Position numbers and translations under genes: made by a program | Notes under the pieces: model-generated | What the model was told of the DNA's origin: nothing | Seen by the model: only the letters and a program-made list of their open reading frames with translations | Database searches by the model: none | Origin: an uncultured Gammaproteobacteria bacterium | GTDB lineage: Bacteria > Pseudomonadota > Gammaproteobacteria > Pseudomonadales > Pseudohongiellaceae | DNA length: 41,893 nt | NCBI GenBank assembly: GCA_913061515.1 | Contig: CAJXSF010000027.1 | Location: 1 to 41,893 of the forward strand | Direction: 5' to 3' | In this document: one piece after another, positions 16,717-24,025 of the stretch | Position numbering within the stretch: position 1 is the first letter of the stretch | Layout of the letters: every line of letters starts with the position of its first letter

Positions 16717-18462
16717 ATGTCCCTATTTCTAAAGCTGTCTTGGTATTTCAAATCCCAGTGGCGCCGCTATACGGCCGCCATTGTGATGCTGCTTGGGACT
16801 GATGTGCTAGAGATGGTGGTGCCTTGGATTGCTGGGCAACTAATTGATCAAGTGGTCGCGAACACGCTGACCAAAGCGCTTCTGCTGCGCTATGTCACGG
16901 TAGTCCTTCTTATTGCCATAGTCGTGTACGTCATGCGATATCTCTGGCGCGTGTTCTTGTTTTACTCTTCATTCCAGTTGGCCGAGACGATGCGGCAACG
17001 TCTGTATGAGCACATGACCCGTATGGCGCCGGGTTTTTTTGCCCAGCACCGCACGGGCGACCTTATGGCACGAGCCACCAATGATATCTCTGCCCTAGAA
17101 ATGACCGCGGGGGAAGGGGTCTTGTCGGGAATCGACGGTCTAGTGACAGGTGTGTTGGTGGTCGGGATTATGATGATCATGATCAATTGGCAATTGACCT
17201 TAGTCGCGCTGCTGCCGTTTCCCTTTATGGCATGGTATTTCGTGGCCTTGGGTGACCGGCTACATATTGGTTTTAAAGAGGCGCAGGAGCGTTTCTCCGA
17301 CCTGAATGATCGCGTGCAAGAAAGCGTGTCGGGAATTCGGATGGTGCGTGCCTTCGGCCGTGAAAAAATCGAAGATGACAAGTTTCTAAGTATTGCCGAT
17401 AAAACTGCAGACGCCAATATGCGCGTTGCGGCGACGGATTCTCTCTACGATCCTGCCATTTTTATCACGGTTGGCTCGTCTTTTTTGCTGTGTATCAGTA
17501 TGGGAGCTTGGCAGATTCAACAGGGGCAACTCACTATTGGCCAGCTCACCAGTTTCACAATGTATCTGGGGTTTCTCATTTGGCCGATGTTTGCCTACGG
17601 CTGGCTTCTTAATATAGTGGAGCGTGGTTCGGCTGCATACGAGCGTATTCAGCAGCTGCTGGAAACTGAGTCGCCAGTGCAAGATAGCGGGACGGTAGAC
17701 AGGATTGCGAGTAGCGATATAGCCATCGATATCAGAAGCTTTACCTATATAGGCAGTGCAATGCCCGTGCTACATAATATTAAAATTGCGGTAGAGGCAG
17801 GGCACACCCTAGGTATTGTTGGCCCTACGGGGGCAGGAAAGAGCACGATCGTGAACCTCCTGTTGCGTTATTTCGATCATCCCGATTGCGAATTGAAAAT
17901 TGGCGGCATCGCATTGCAAGAACTGTCTTTGCAAACCCTGCGAGAACAAATTGCCTTGGTGCCTCAGGACCCTTTTCTGTTCACAGCGAGCATTGCCGAG
18001 AATATTGCCTTAGGGCGACCAGGTGCGAGTATGGAAGAGATTCGCGCAGCGGCACAGCTAGCCTCGATTGATGCTGATATTATGCGCTTCCCGCAAGCCT
18101 ATAAGACCTTAGTGGGCGAGCGAGGTATTACACTATCTGGCGGTCAAAAACAGCGTATCGCCATCGCTCGCGCCTTGCTGTTAGACGCACCAATCCTCGT
18201 ACTAGATGATGCTTTGTCTGCAGTCGATATTGAAACGGAGCGTCGCATACTTAAGCATTTGTCAGAGGTGCGAGCACAGCGCACGAGTATCATTCTTTGT
18301 CACCGGCTCACTGCTGTTGAAGATGCCGAGCAGATAGTGGTGCTCAATCATGGCGAAATTATCGAGCGCGGCGATCATCACTCTCTGGTGCAGCAGCAAG
18401 GTTGGTATGCGCAGATGGTGGACTATCAAAGATTGGAGCAGACCGTTGCATCAGGACGATAA
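16717..18462 (+). CDS. mdlA: ABC exporter half-transporter, MdlA-like
   Basis: A fused membrane and ATPase half-transporter of 581 residues that should pair with the next gene product. The six-helix transmembrane domain covers about 15-305. In the ATPase domain, Walker A is GPTGAGKST (369-377), the Q-loop VPQDPF (415-420), the signature LSGGQ (473-477) and Walker B ILVLDDALSAVD (493-504). The catalytic glutamate after Walker B is replaced by aspartate, as in E. coli MdlA, so this site is probably the degenerate one of a heterodimer. A possible extended -10 (TGTTAGACT, 16690-16698) precedes the gene. The substrate is unknown; the drug-resistance name is by similarity only. Confidence 0.9.
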   Translation: MSLFLKLSWYFKSQWRRYTAAIVMLLGTDVLEMVVPWIAGQLIDQVVANTLTKALLLRYVTVVLLIAIVVYVMRYLWRVFLFYSSFQLAETMRQRLYEHMTRMAPGFFAQHRTGDLMARATNDISALEMTAGEGVLSGIDGLVTGVLVVGIMMIMINWQLTLVALLPFPFMAWYFVALGDRLHIGFKEAQERFSDLNDRVQESVSGIRMVRAFGREKIEDDKFLSIADKTADANMRVAATDSLYDPAIFITVGSSFLLCISMGAWQIQQGQLTIGQLTSFTMYLGFLIWPMFAYGWLLNIVERGSAAYERIQQLLETESPVQDSGTVDRIASSDIAIDIRSFTYIGSAMPVLHNIKIAVEAGHTLGIVGPTGAGKSTIVNLLLRYFDHPDCELKIGGIALQELSLQTLREQIALVPQDPFLFTASIAENIALGRPGASMEEIRAAAQLASIDADIMRFPQAYKTLVGERGITLSGGQKQRIAIARALLLDAPILVLDDALSAVDIETERRILKHLSEVRAQRTSIILCHRLTAVEDAEQIVVLNHGEIIERGDHHSLVQQQGWYAQMVDYQRLEQTVASGR

Positions 18463-20242
18463 ACATCAACAAGGGGTCGATTTCGCGGCACTGTGGCGGC
18501 TATTGCGTTACAGCCTTGCCTATCCTCGTCTTTTGAAAGAGGCAGGCGTGCTGCTATTGCTAGCAACAGCGGGGCAAGTTCTCGGGCCAGTACTAGTGAA
18601 GGTCTTTCTAGATGACTATGTGGCGTTGGGGCAATACCCTGTGGGGGAATTGACTGTGCTCGCAATAGCCTATGCGTTCTTCTATGGTTTGTCTGCATGG
18701 GCTGGTTATCACAACGCGATGCGTTTTAATCAAGTCGCCTTCTCTGTGGTGCGCACGATCCGCTCGCAAGTATTTGCATCAGTCATGCGCAAACCGCTTG
18801 CCTACTTCGATCACCGCCCAGCCGGAGCCTTGGTTTCGCGTATCACCAATGACACTGAGGCAATCAAGGAACTGTTTGTACAAGTGATGTCGTCGTTCAT
18901 ACAAAACATCACGCTCATCGTGGCGGTGTTTGTCGCGATGGCCTATCTCGACCTACGTTTAATGTTGCTGTGCAGCGTCATTTTGCCGACTGTCATAGTG
19001 GTGATGTATTACTATCAGCGGCTGAGCTCGCCACGCTATCACCGAGCGCGCAGCGTTCTTAGTCGCATCAACGCCTCGATCGCCGAGGCGATACAAGGAA
19101 TGCGCATTGTGCAGATGCTCAACCAACAGGGACGATTTACCAAACAGTTTCGCAATATCAGTCAGGACTATTTTGATGCGCGGATGAGCAATATGCGACT
19201 GAATGCGATGATGCTGCGTCCTTTGCCGGACTTGTTACGTACCATCACCCTCGCTGGCGTTCTGTATTACTTTGGATCGCAATCATTCACTACCGTGGTT
19301 GAGGTGGGAGTCATCTATGCCTTCATTAACTATCTGTCTCGTATTACTGAGCCTGTAGTGGAAATGACTCAACGTCTAAGTTTATTGCAGCAAGCCGTAG
19401 TAGCTGGGCAGAGGGTGTTCGGAATTATCGATGAGACCGGCGAGGTACAGGCAGCAAGCGAATACAAGATCGGGGCCGGCAAAATTCAGATAGAGAATCT
19501 GAGTTTTTGTTATGCCGATGAAAACCCAGTGCTCAGCGGTATCAATATTCGGATCGAGCCAGGGCAGTTCTTTGCGATTGTAGGACATACCGGTAGTGGT
19601 AAAAGTACCTTGTTAAGTGTATTGCTACGTTTCTACCCTGTTGCAAGCGGTAGAATCCTCATTGACGGCATTCCCTTGGAGGCCATTGATCAAGACAACC
19701 TTCGCGCGCAAATGGGGGTAGTGCTCCAGGATCCGTTTATCAGTGCTAGCACGGTGCGTGAGAATATCACCTTGGGCTTGCCGATTTCCCAAAGCGAGGT
19801 GGAAGCGGCGGCTAAGCAGGCGCAATTGCATGATTACATCATGAGCCTCCCTGAGGGCTATGAGACAAGATTAGGTGAGAGAGGAGGGGAGTTGTCGACT
19901 GGGCAGCGGCAATTGCTGTCACTGGCTCGCACGTTGGCGCGTCGGCCACGAATTCTTATACTTGATGAGGCGACCGCGAATGTAGACAGCCATACCGAGG
20001 CAGTTATTACTCAAGCGCTCAATGAGCTGCGTGGATCGACTACAATCATCGCAATTGCCCATAGGCTCAGTACGATCACGCATGCAGATCAGATTGTGGT
20101 ACTGCATCAGGGGCGGATTATGCAGCAGGGTTCACATCTTGCTTTGCTTGCCGATGCAGGCTTATATCGGCATATGTATGAGTTGCAAATGCAGAAAAGT
20201 TTAGTACAAGAAGCTGTTGTGTATCCACACCCCCAGGCTTAA
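18446..20242 (+). CDS. mdlB: ABC exporter half-transporter, MdlB-like
   Basis: The partner half-transporter, 598 residues: transmembrane domain about 25-330, then Walker A VGHTGSGKST, Q-loop VLQDPF, and Walker B ILILDEATANVDS with the catalytic glutamate present. The signature is LSTGQ rather than LSGGQ; E. coli MdlB also deviates there. The start is taken as TTG at 18446, because GGAG lies exactly 7 nt upstream and the overlap with mdlA is then only 17 nt. The frame is open from 18350, but that start would give a 113-nt overlap and unrelated extra residues. The pair is translationally coupled, and both strands end at the shared terminator at 20252. Confidence 0.9.
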   Translation: MHQDDKHQQGVDFAALWRLLRYSLAYPRLLKEAGVLLLLATAGQVLGPVLVKVFLDDYVALGQYPVGELTVLAIAYAFFYGLSAWAGYHNAMRFNQVAFSVVRTIRSQVFASVMRKPLAYFDHRPAGALVSRITNDTEAIKELFVQVMSSFIQNITLIVAVFVAMAYLDLRLMLLCSVILPTVIVVMYYYQRLSSPRYHRARSVLSRINASIAEAIQGMRIVQMLNQQGRFTKQFRNISQDYFDARMSNMRLNAMMLRPLPDLLRTITLAGVLYYFGSQSFTTVVEVGVIYAFINYLSRITEPVVEMTQRLSLLQQAVVAGQRVFGIIDETGEVQAASEYKIGAGKIQIENLSFCYADENPVLSGINIRIEPGQFFAIVGHTGSGKSTLLSVLLRFYPVASGRILIDGIPLEAIDQDNLRAQMGVVLQDPFISASTVRENITLGLPISQSEVEAAAKQAQLHDYIMSLPEGYETRLGERGGELSTGQRQLLSLARTLARRPRILILDEATANVDSHTEAVITQALNELRGSTTIIAIAHRLSTITHADQIVVLHQGRIMQQGSHLALLADAGLYRHMYELQMQKSLVQEAVVYPHPQA

Positions 20243-20251
20243 AACTAAGGC

Positions 20252-20292
20252 AAAAAAACGGCAACTGATAAATATCAAGTTGCCGTTTTTTT
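20252..20292. terminator. Bidirectional intrinsic terminator
   Basis: AAAAAAACGGCAACT pairs with AGTTGCCGTTTTTTT, extended inward by GATA/TATC around a two-base loop with one bulged A. The A and T tracts on both sides let it terminate mdlAB from the left and the YceI/PQQ dehydrogenase operon from the right. Confidence 0.93.
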
Positions 20293-20318
20293 GAACTTCA
20301 ATGAAGCAGAATAAAGGC

Positions 20319-20957
20319 TTATTCAGACTCTTGGAATTCAACGTTGATATCAAGAGTGATCTCATCACCAACACCGAAGTTAGTGAAACGATCAACACCG
20401 AAATCAGAACGTAGGAACGTAGCGCTTGCTGCGAAGCCTAGTGTGTAGCTACGAGTGAGGAAGTTACGACCACCACCGTTGAATGTAACGTCTAGATTCA
20501 TCGGTGCAGTAACGCCGTGTAGCGTCATGTCGCCCGCAAACGTATAAGTGTTGCCATCTTGGCTAAGCAAAGAAGTTGTTCTGTAAATAGCTTGTGGGAA
20601 ATTCTCCGCATCAAACCAGTTAGAACCTAGTAGCTCTTCTTCAAACTCGGGCAAGTTAACGTCAAGGCTGTTCACGTTCACAATCACTTCAAGTGAAGAG
20701 TTGGCAACGTTTTCAGGGTCAAAATCCAATGACGCTTCGAACTCATCAAATGAACCGATGAACGTAGAGAAACCCAAGTGGTCGATCTCGAACACCAATG
20801 ACGCGTGGTCTTTGTCGAGAACGTAAGCGCCGCCTCTTAGCTCTTGTACATCTGTGTTGAAATCAGGTGTCAATAAACGATCACATGAAACCAACACTGT
20901 AGAAAGGGCTAGTAGGGCTGCAACACGGTGGTACTTCGCAAAATAACTTTTAAACAT
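20319..20957 (-). CDS. YceI-family lipoprotein
   Basis: A 212-residue protein of the YceI lipocalin-like family, whose beta barrel holds long isoprenoid chains, including ubiquinone in some structures. The N-terminus is a lipoprotein signal with lipobox LVSC (cysteine 25). The residue after the cysteine is aspartate (C-D-R), which in the E. coli Lol rule favours retention in the inner membrane. The YceI domain follows (about 40-210: YVLDKDHASLVFEIDHLGFSTF, TLHGVTAPMNLDVTFNG, RSDFGVDRF, DEITLDINVEF). It is the last gene of a three-gene operon, 35 nt after the soluble YceI, and ends at the bidirectional terminator. Confidence 0.85.
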   Translation of the reverse strand: MFKSYFAKYHRVAALLALSTVLVSCDRLLTPDFNTDVQELRGGAYVLDKDHASLVFEIDHLGFSTFIGSFDEFEASLDFDPENVANSSLEVIVNVNSLDVNLPEFEEELLGSNWFDAENFPQAIYRTTSLLSQDGNTYTFAGDMTLHGVTAPMNLDVTFNGGGRNFLTRSYTLGFAASATFLRSDFGVDRFTNFGVGDEITLDINVEFQESE

Positions 20958-20992
20958 TTTAATTAGACCTATTGTCGAAAATCGCTAAATTC

Positions 20993-21565
20993 CTACTGAC
21001 CTGCGTAAACATCAATGCTGATGACTACGTCGTTCGGAATTGTCGCTGTATTCGCCCAGTAGCCTTGGCCTACGCCGAAGTCTAGACGCTGAATTGTAAC
21101 TTCACTTGTTAGGTGAAAACGTGGTTGACCATCGTACACTTCGATTTCGAGATCGAAAGGGAAGCTGATTGGATGTGTTTGATCACGAATTGTCAAAGTA
21201 CCATCTGCTACAAACGAAGTGGCTGACTCTAAAGAGCAGCTTTCGGCTGTGAAGTTGGCGGTTGGCCATTGGTCAACATCGAACATTTCCAAGTCGAGCA
21301 AGTAATCTAGTACTTCGGCGCTATCAACTTTGATGTCAGCGATTGGTATCTCAACTGTGAACTCACATGAACCTGGGTTCATTGGGTCGATATCAAAAGT
21401 CGCATCGATATTTGTGAACTGGCCTTGATAGGGAGTGCCTTCGTAGGAATATTCGAAAGTCACAACAGATTCGTTAGGATCTATTTCCCAAGTCGCAGCT
21501 TGTGCCGAAAAAGCGCCAGCCAATAGGAGCGGCGTGATAGCCGCTCGTTTGAATGTAGTTTTCAT
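20993..21565 (-). CDS. Secreted YceI-family protein
   Basis: A 190-residue periplasmic YceI protein. A Sec signal peptide ends AFSAQA (cleavage after about 23), followed by the YceI domain: WEIDPNESVVTFEYSYEG, FDVDQWPTANF, LTIRDQTHPISFPFDLE, and RLDFGVGQGYW near the C-terminus. Two cysteines (C67, C110) could form a disulfide. I prefer the ATG at 21565 because AGGAG then lies 11 nt upstream; an ATG 9 nt earlier has the AGGAG only 2 nt away. It follows the PQQ dehydrogenase gene by 26 nt. YceI proteins bind polyisoprenoid ligands; the ligand here is not known. Confidence 0.87.
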   Translation of the reverse strand: MKTTFKRAAITPLLLAGAFSAQAATWEIDPNESVVTFEYSYEGTPYQGQFTNIDATFDIDPMNPGSCEFTVEIPIADIKVDSAEVLDYLLDLEMFDVDQWPTANFTAESCSLESATSFVADGTLTIRDQTHPISFPFDLEIEVYDGQPRFHLTSEVTIQRLDFGVGQGYWANTATIPNDVVISIDVYAGQ

Positions 21566-21591
21566 GCTTATCATTACTCCTGATTTAGATA

Positions 21592-23523
21592 TTACGGTAG
21601 AGCTAGGGCAACCAATTCAGTTGGTCGGCCATTGCCACTGACGAACATCGCGACGTACTGCTTTCCGTCGTGTTCGTAAGTAAACGGTTGCCCAGTTTGT
21701 GTCGCAGGCAATTCGATTCTGGCGATAATTTCACCAGTTTGCTTGTCTTGAGCATAGAGCTTAGTGCCCCCGCCAACGCCTTCGCCTACAAATAGTAGTG
21801 TTTTAGTTAGCAACAAGCCTGCGCGTGTGGGTACACCAGTGCGAGGAATATCAACACCCTCTAGTGCACGGTTATTAGCGATGGAGTCTGGTGTGTCGGC
21901 GTTCGCCATTTGCCAAACATGTTCACCACTGTTCATATCGATTGCAGTAACGCGGCCATAAGGAGGCTTGATGATCTCTAAGCCGCTAACGCGTGGAACG
22001 CGTACGCCGAATGCCATGCTGTAATCAACTTCTGCTTCTGGGTCATTTTCTACGGATAGAACGGCAAGTGCTGTTCTAGAAGGTACGTAAAGTAGACCAG
22101 TTTCTGGGTCAAGCGCACTGCCTTCCCAGTTAGCGCCACCAGTTGCCGAAGGCAAGCTCAAGGTGCCGATAGTGCCGTCGTCTGCACTCTTCAGTGATGG
22201 TGGAGAGTACAAGTTAGTGCCTAGACGGAAAGGTTTGATCGCTTCCAGCGCCGCTTCGCGTAGCTCAGGCGTAAAGTCGATCAGATCGTCTACAGTGACG
22301 CCTTGACGGTCATAAGGGGCTGGCTTGGTTGGGAATGGCTGTGTTGCAGCATACCACTCGCCTGGCACGTCGCCTGCTGGTACGGGTAATTCTTCAATTG
22401 GCCAAACTGGCTCACCAGTTTCACGGTCATAGGTGTACACGAAGTTCTGCTTAGTGACCTGCATGACGATCTTACGACCATTCGGAAGGTCTGCTAATAC
22501 AGGGGCCGAAGGGTTATCCCAGTCCCAGATGTCATGGTGAATTAGCTGGTGGTGCCATTGACGCTCACCAGTCTTGATATCCAAGGCAACGAGCGAGTTT
22601 GCAAATAGGTTGTCACCTGGACGGTCGCCACCGTAACGGTCGCCTGTAGCAGACTCGACTGGCAGGTATACGTGACCAAGCTCAGGGTCGCCAGACATTG
22701 GTGCCCAAACACCCGCATTACCAGTGAATTCAACACCGTCATCTAGCCAAGTCTCAAAGCCGACTTCGCCGCGCTCAGGAATCGTGTGGAAAGTCCAAAG
22801 TAGCTCGCCAGTATGAGCGTCATAGCCGCGCACGTCGCCTTTTACGTTCATTTTTGAGCGTGGACGCATGCCTACACGGTGGGCAGGGCCAACGACGATT
22901 ACATCGTTCATGACGAACGGAGGCATAGATGAACCGATATCTAGGTCATCGTAGCCATCGATATAGGCATTACGTAGGCCTTCGAACAGGTCAACACGAC
23001 CGTTTTCTCCGAATTCTGGGTCTGGCAAGCCAGTCTCTGCGTCTAAAGACACAAGGAAGAAGCCTGGAGTGATGCTCATGATGCGTTTTTCATCACCATC
23101 GCGCCAAAAAGCGACACCGCGACCGGCACCTTTACGAGGCGCTGAGTCATATCGTGCACCTTCGTCAGGACGGAACATCCAAAGCAATTGACCGTTAGTA
23201 GCGTCGAGAGCAGCGATGTTACGAGTGGAGCCCATTGTGGCGTAAAGAACGCCGTCAACCTCTAGTGGAGTAGAGGTGTTGTTGTATTCAGGAGATGGGC
23301 CAAACTTTTCAGTGGAAAAACGCCAGGCGATCTCGAGTGAATCTACGTTGTCTGCAGTAATCTGATCTAGTGGTGAATAACGCTGCGCACCCATGTTGCC
23401 GTTGTAATCTGGCCAGTCACCATTAGCCACATCCGTGCCAGATTGGCTAAGGGCTGATGACGACAACATCAATAAGCTGGCGCTAGTAATGAGTGAAGAA
23501 ATTAGTCGTTTTTTTGTTATCAT
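21592..23523 (-). CDS. Periplasmic PQQ-dependent dehydrogenase (glucose/quinate-type, soluble)
   Basis: An eight-bladed quinoprotein dehydrogenase, 643 residues. A signal peptide (about 1-26, ...SSSALS-Q) sends it to the periplasm. It lacks both the N-terminal membrane helices of membrane glucose dehydrogenase and a C-terminal cytochrome domain. Blade tryptophan-docking repeats are frequent (TNGQLLWMF, HTGELLWTF, KTGERQWHH, ETGEPVWPI). Probable active-site features are ETWLDDG (256-263), the LVALDIKTGE segment with D315, HHDIWDWD (329-336) and GGANWEG (462-468). The substrate is not predictable beyond an alcohol, aldose or polyol. It is the first gene of an operon with two YceI genes. No PQQ biosynthesis gene is in the window. 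Confidence 0.88.
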   Translation of the reverse strand: MITKKRLISSLITSASLLMLSSSALSQSGTDVANGDWPDYNGNMGAQRYSPLDQITADNVDSLEIAWRFSTEKFGPSPEYNNTSTPLEVDGVLYATMGSTRNIAALDATNGQLLWMFRPDEGARYDSAPRKGAGRGVAFWRDGDEKRIMSITPGFFLVSLDAETGLPDPEFGENGRVDLFEGLRNAYIDGYDDLDIGSSMPPFVMNDVIVVGPAHRVGMRPRSKMNVKGDVRGYDAHTGELLWTFHTIPERGEVGFETWLDDGVEFTGNAGVWAPMSGDPELGHVYLPVESATGDRYGGDRPGDNLFANSLVALDIKTGERQWHHQLIHHDIWDWDNPSAPVLADLPNGRKIVMQVTKQNFVYTYDRETGEPVWPIEELPVPAGDVPGEWYAATQPFPTKPAPYDRQGVTVDDLIDFTPELREAALEAIKPFRLGTNLYSPPSLKSADDGTIGTLSLPSATGGANWEGSALDPETGLLYVPSRTALAVLSVENDPEAEVDYSMAFGVRVPRVSGLEIIKPPYGRVTAIDMNSGEHVWQMANADTPDSIANNRALEGVDIPRTGVPTRAGLLLTKTLLFVGEGVGGGTKLYAQDKQTGEIIARIELPATQTGQPFTYEHDGKQYVAMFVSGNGRPTELVALALP

Positions 23524-23970
23524 GCTTTGGCTCTCCCGCTAATATTTCGGTAAATCTTGCTCACCCGTCAGCCTAGTCGACGACGCCGTCTGGCCGGATG
23601 CTACTTCGCAGTTAATATCGCTCGCGCAAGAGTAGCGGTGCGGTGCAGCTTGGTCAAGCGAGCGGCACCCCGTAACGCAGCCCAGAAAGGGCGTGTAGCG
23701 CATTTTGCTGTCCTTACATCGAAGCGTTTGGCTTTAATTCCTTGATACTTATAAGAAAATATTGCTGCCTCCGGCACTGCGTGCTGAGAATCTCAATTGC
23801 AAGTTATTGTAGCAATTTCTGGGCAATTAGAATTAACAGTAAGCTATTCTTTTCAGCATCTTAGTGCCTTAGGCAAAATACTCGGTCAATAATAATGACC
23901 GTGTCCTTGCCAACTTATTTTTACGCTATGTGCACCATTTTTGACCATCAAGCCTGAACAAAGCCTGAAT
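23524..23970. other. Intergenic region upstream of the PQQ dehydrogenase-YceI operon
   Basis: About 450 bp without a credible gene. On the minus strand an extended -10 (TGCTACAAT, complement of 23806-23814) is the best promoter candidate, which would give a leader of about 275 nt. That leader is GC-rich between 23560 and 23700 and contains small stems (for example GCCC/GGGC), but I recognise no known riboswitch. A short frame at 23557-23745 has no ribosome-binding site and no recognisable product. An inverted repeat lies at 23883-23901. Confidence 0.4.
23883..23901. promoter_or_regulatory. Inverted repeat, possible operator
   Basis: CGGTCA and TGACCG flank a 7-nt A/T-only centre, an exact dyad of the kind bound by dimeric regulators. 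It is about 70-95 bp upstream of the candidate -10 of the PQQ dehydrogenase operon. Function is inferred from shape only. Confidence 0.25.
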
Positions 23971-23971
23971 G

Positions 23972-24009
23972 AAAAAAAAGCCCCAACCACATCGAGTGAT
24001 AGGGGCTTT
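23972..24009 (-). terminator. Intrinsic terminator of ppdK
   Basis: On the minus strand AAAGCCCC pairs with GGGGCTTT around a 17-nt loop, and the stem runs into a tract of eight T. It lies 17 nt after the ppdK stop codon. Confidence 0.9.
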
Positions 24010-24025
24010 ATCAGAGCAAGTCTTG

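Noticed and set aside
18350..18445. Longer N-terminus for the MdlB-like protein
   Set aside because: It would overlap mdlA by 113 nt; the TTG at 18446 has a well-placed GGAG.
23557..23745. 62-residue frame in the gap before the PQQ dehydrogenase
   Set aside because: Arginine-rich with no ribosome-binding site; composition follows the GC-rich leader.
23524..23970. Riboswitch (cobalamin or c-di-GMP type) in the PQQ operon leader
   Set aside because: No conserved core sequence of these classes could be found on the minus strand.
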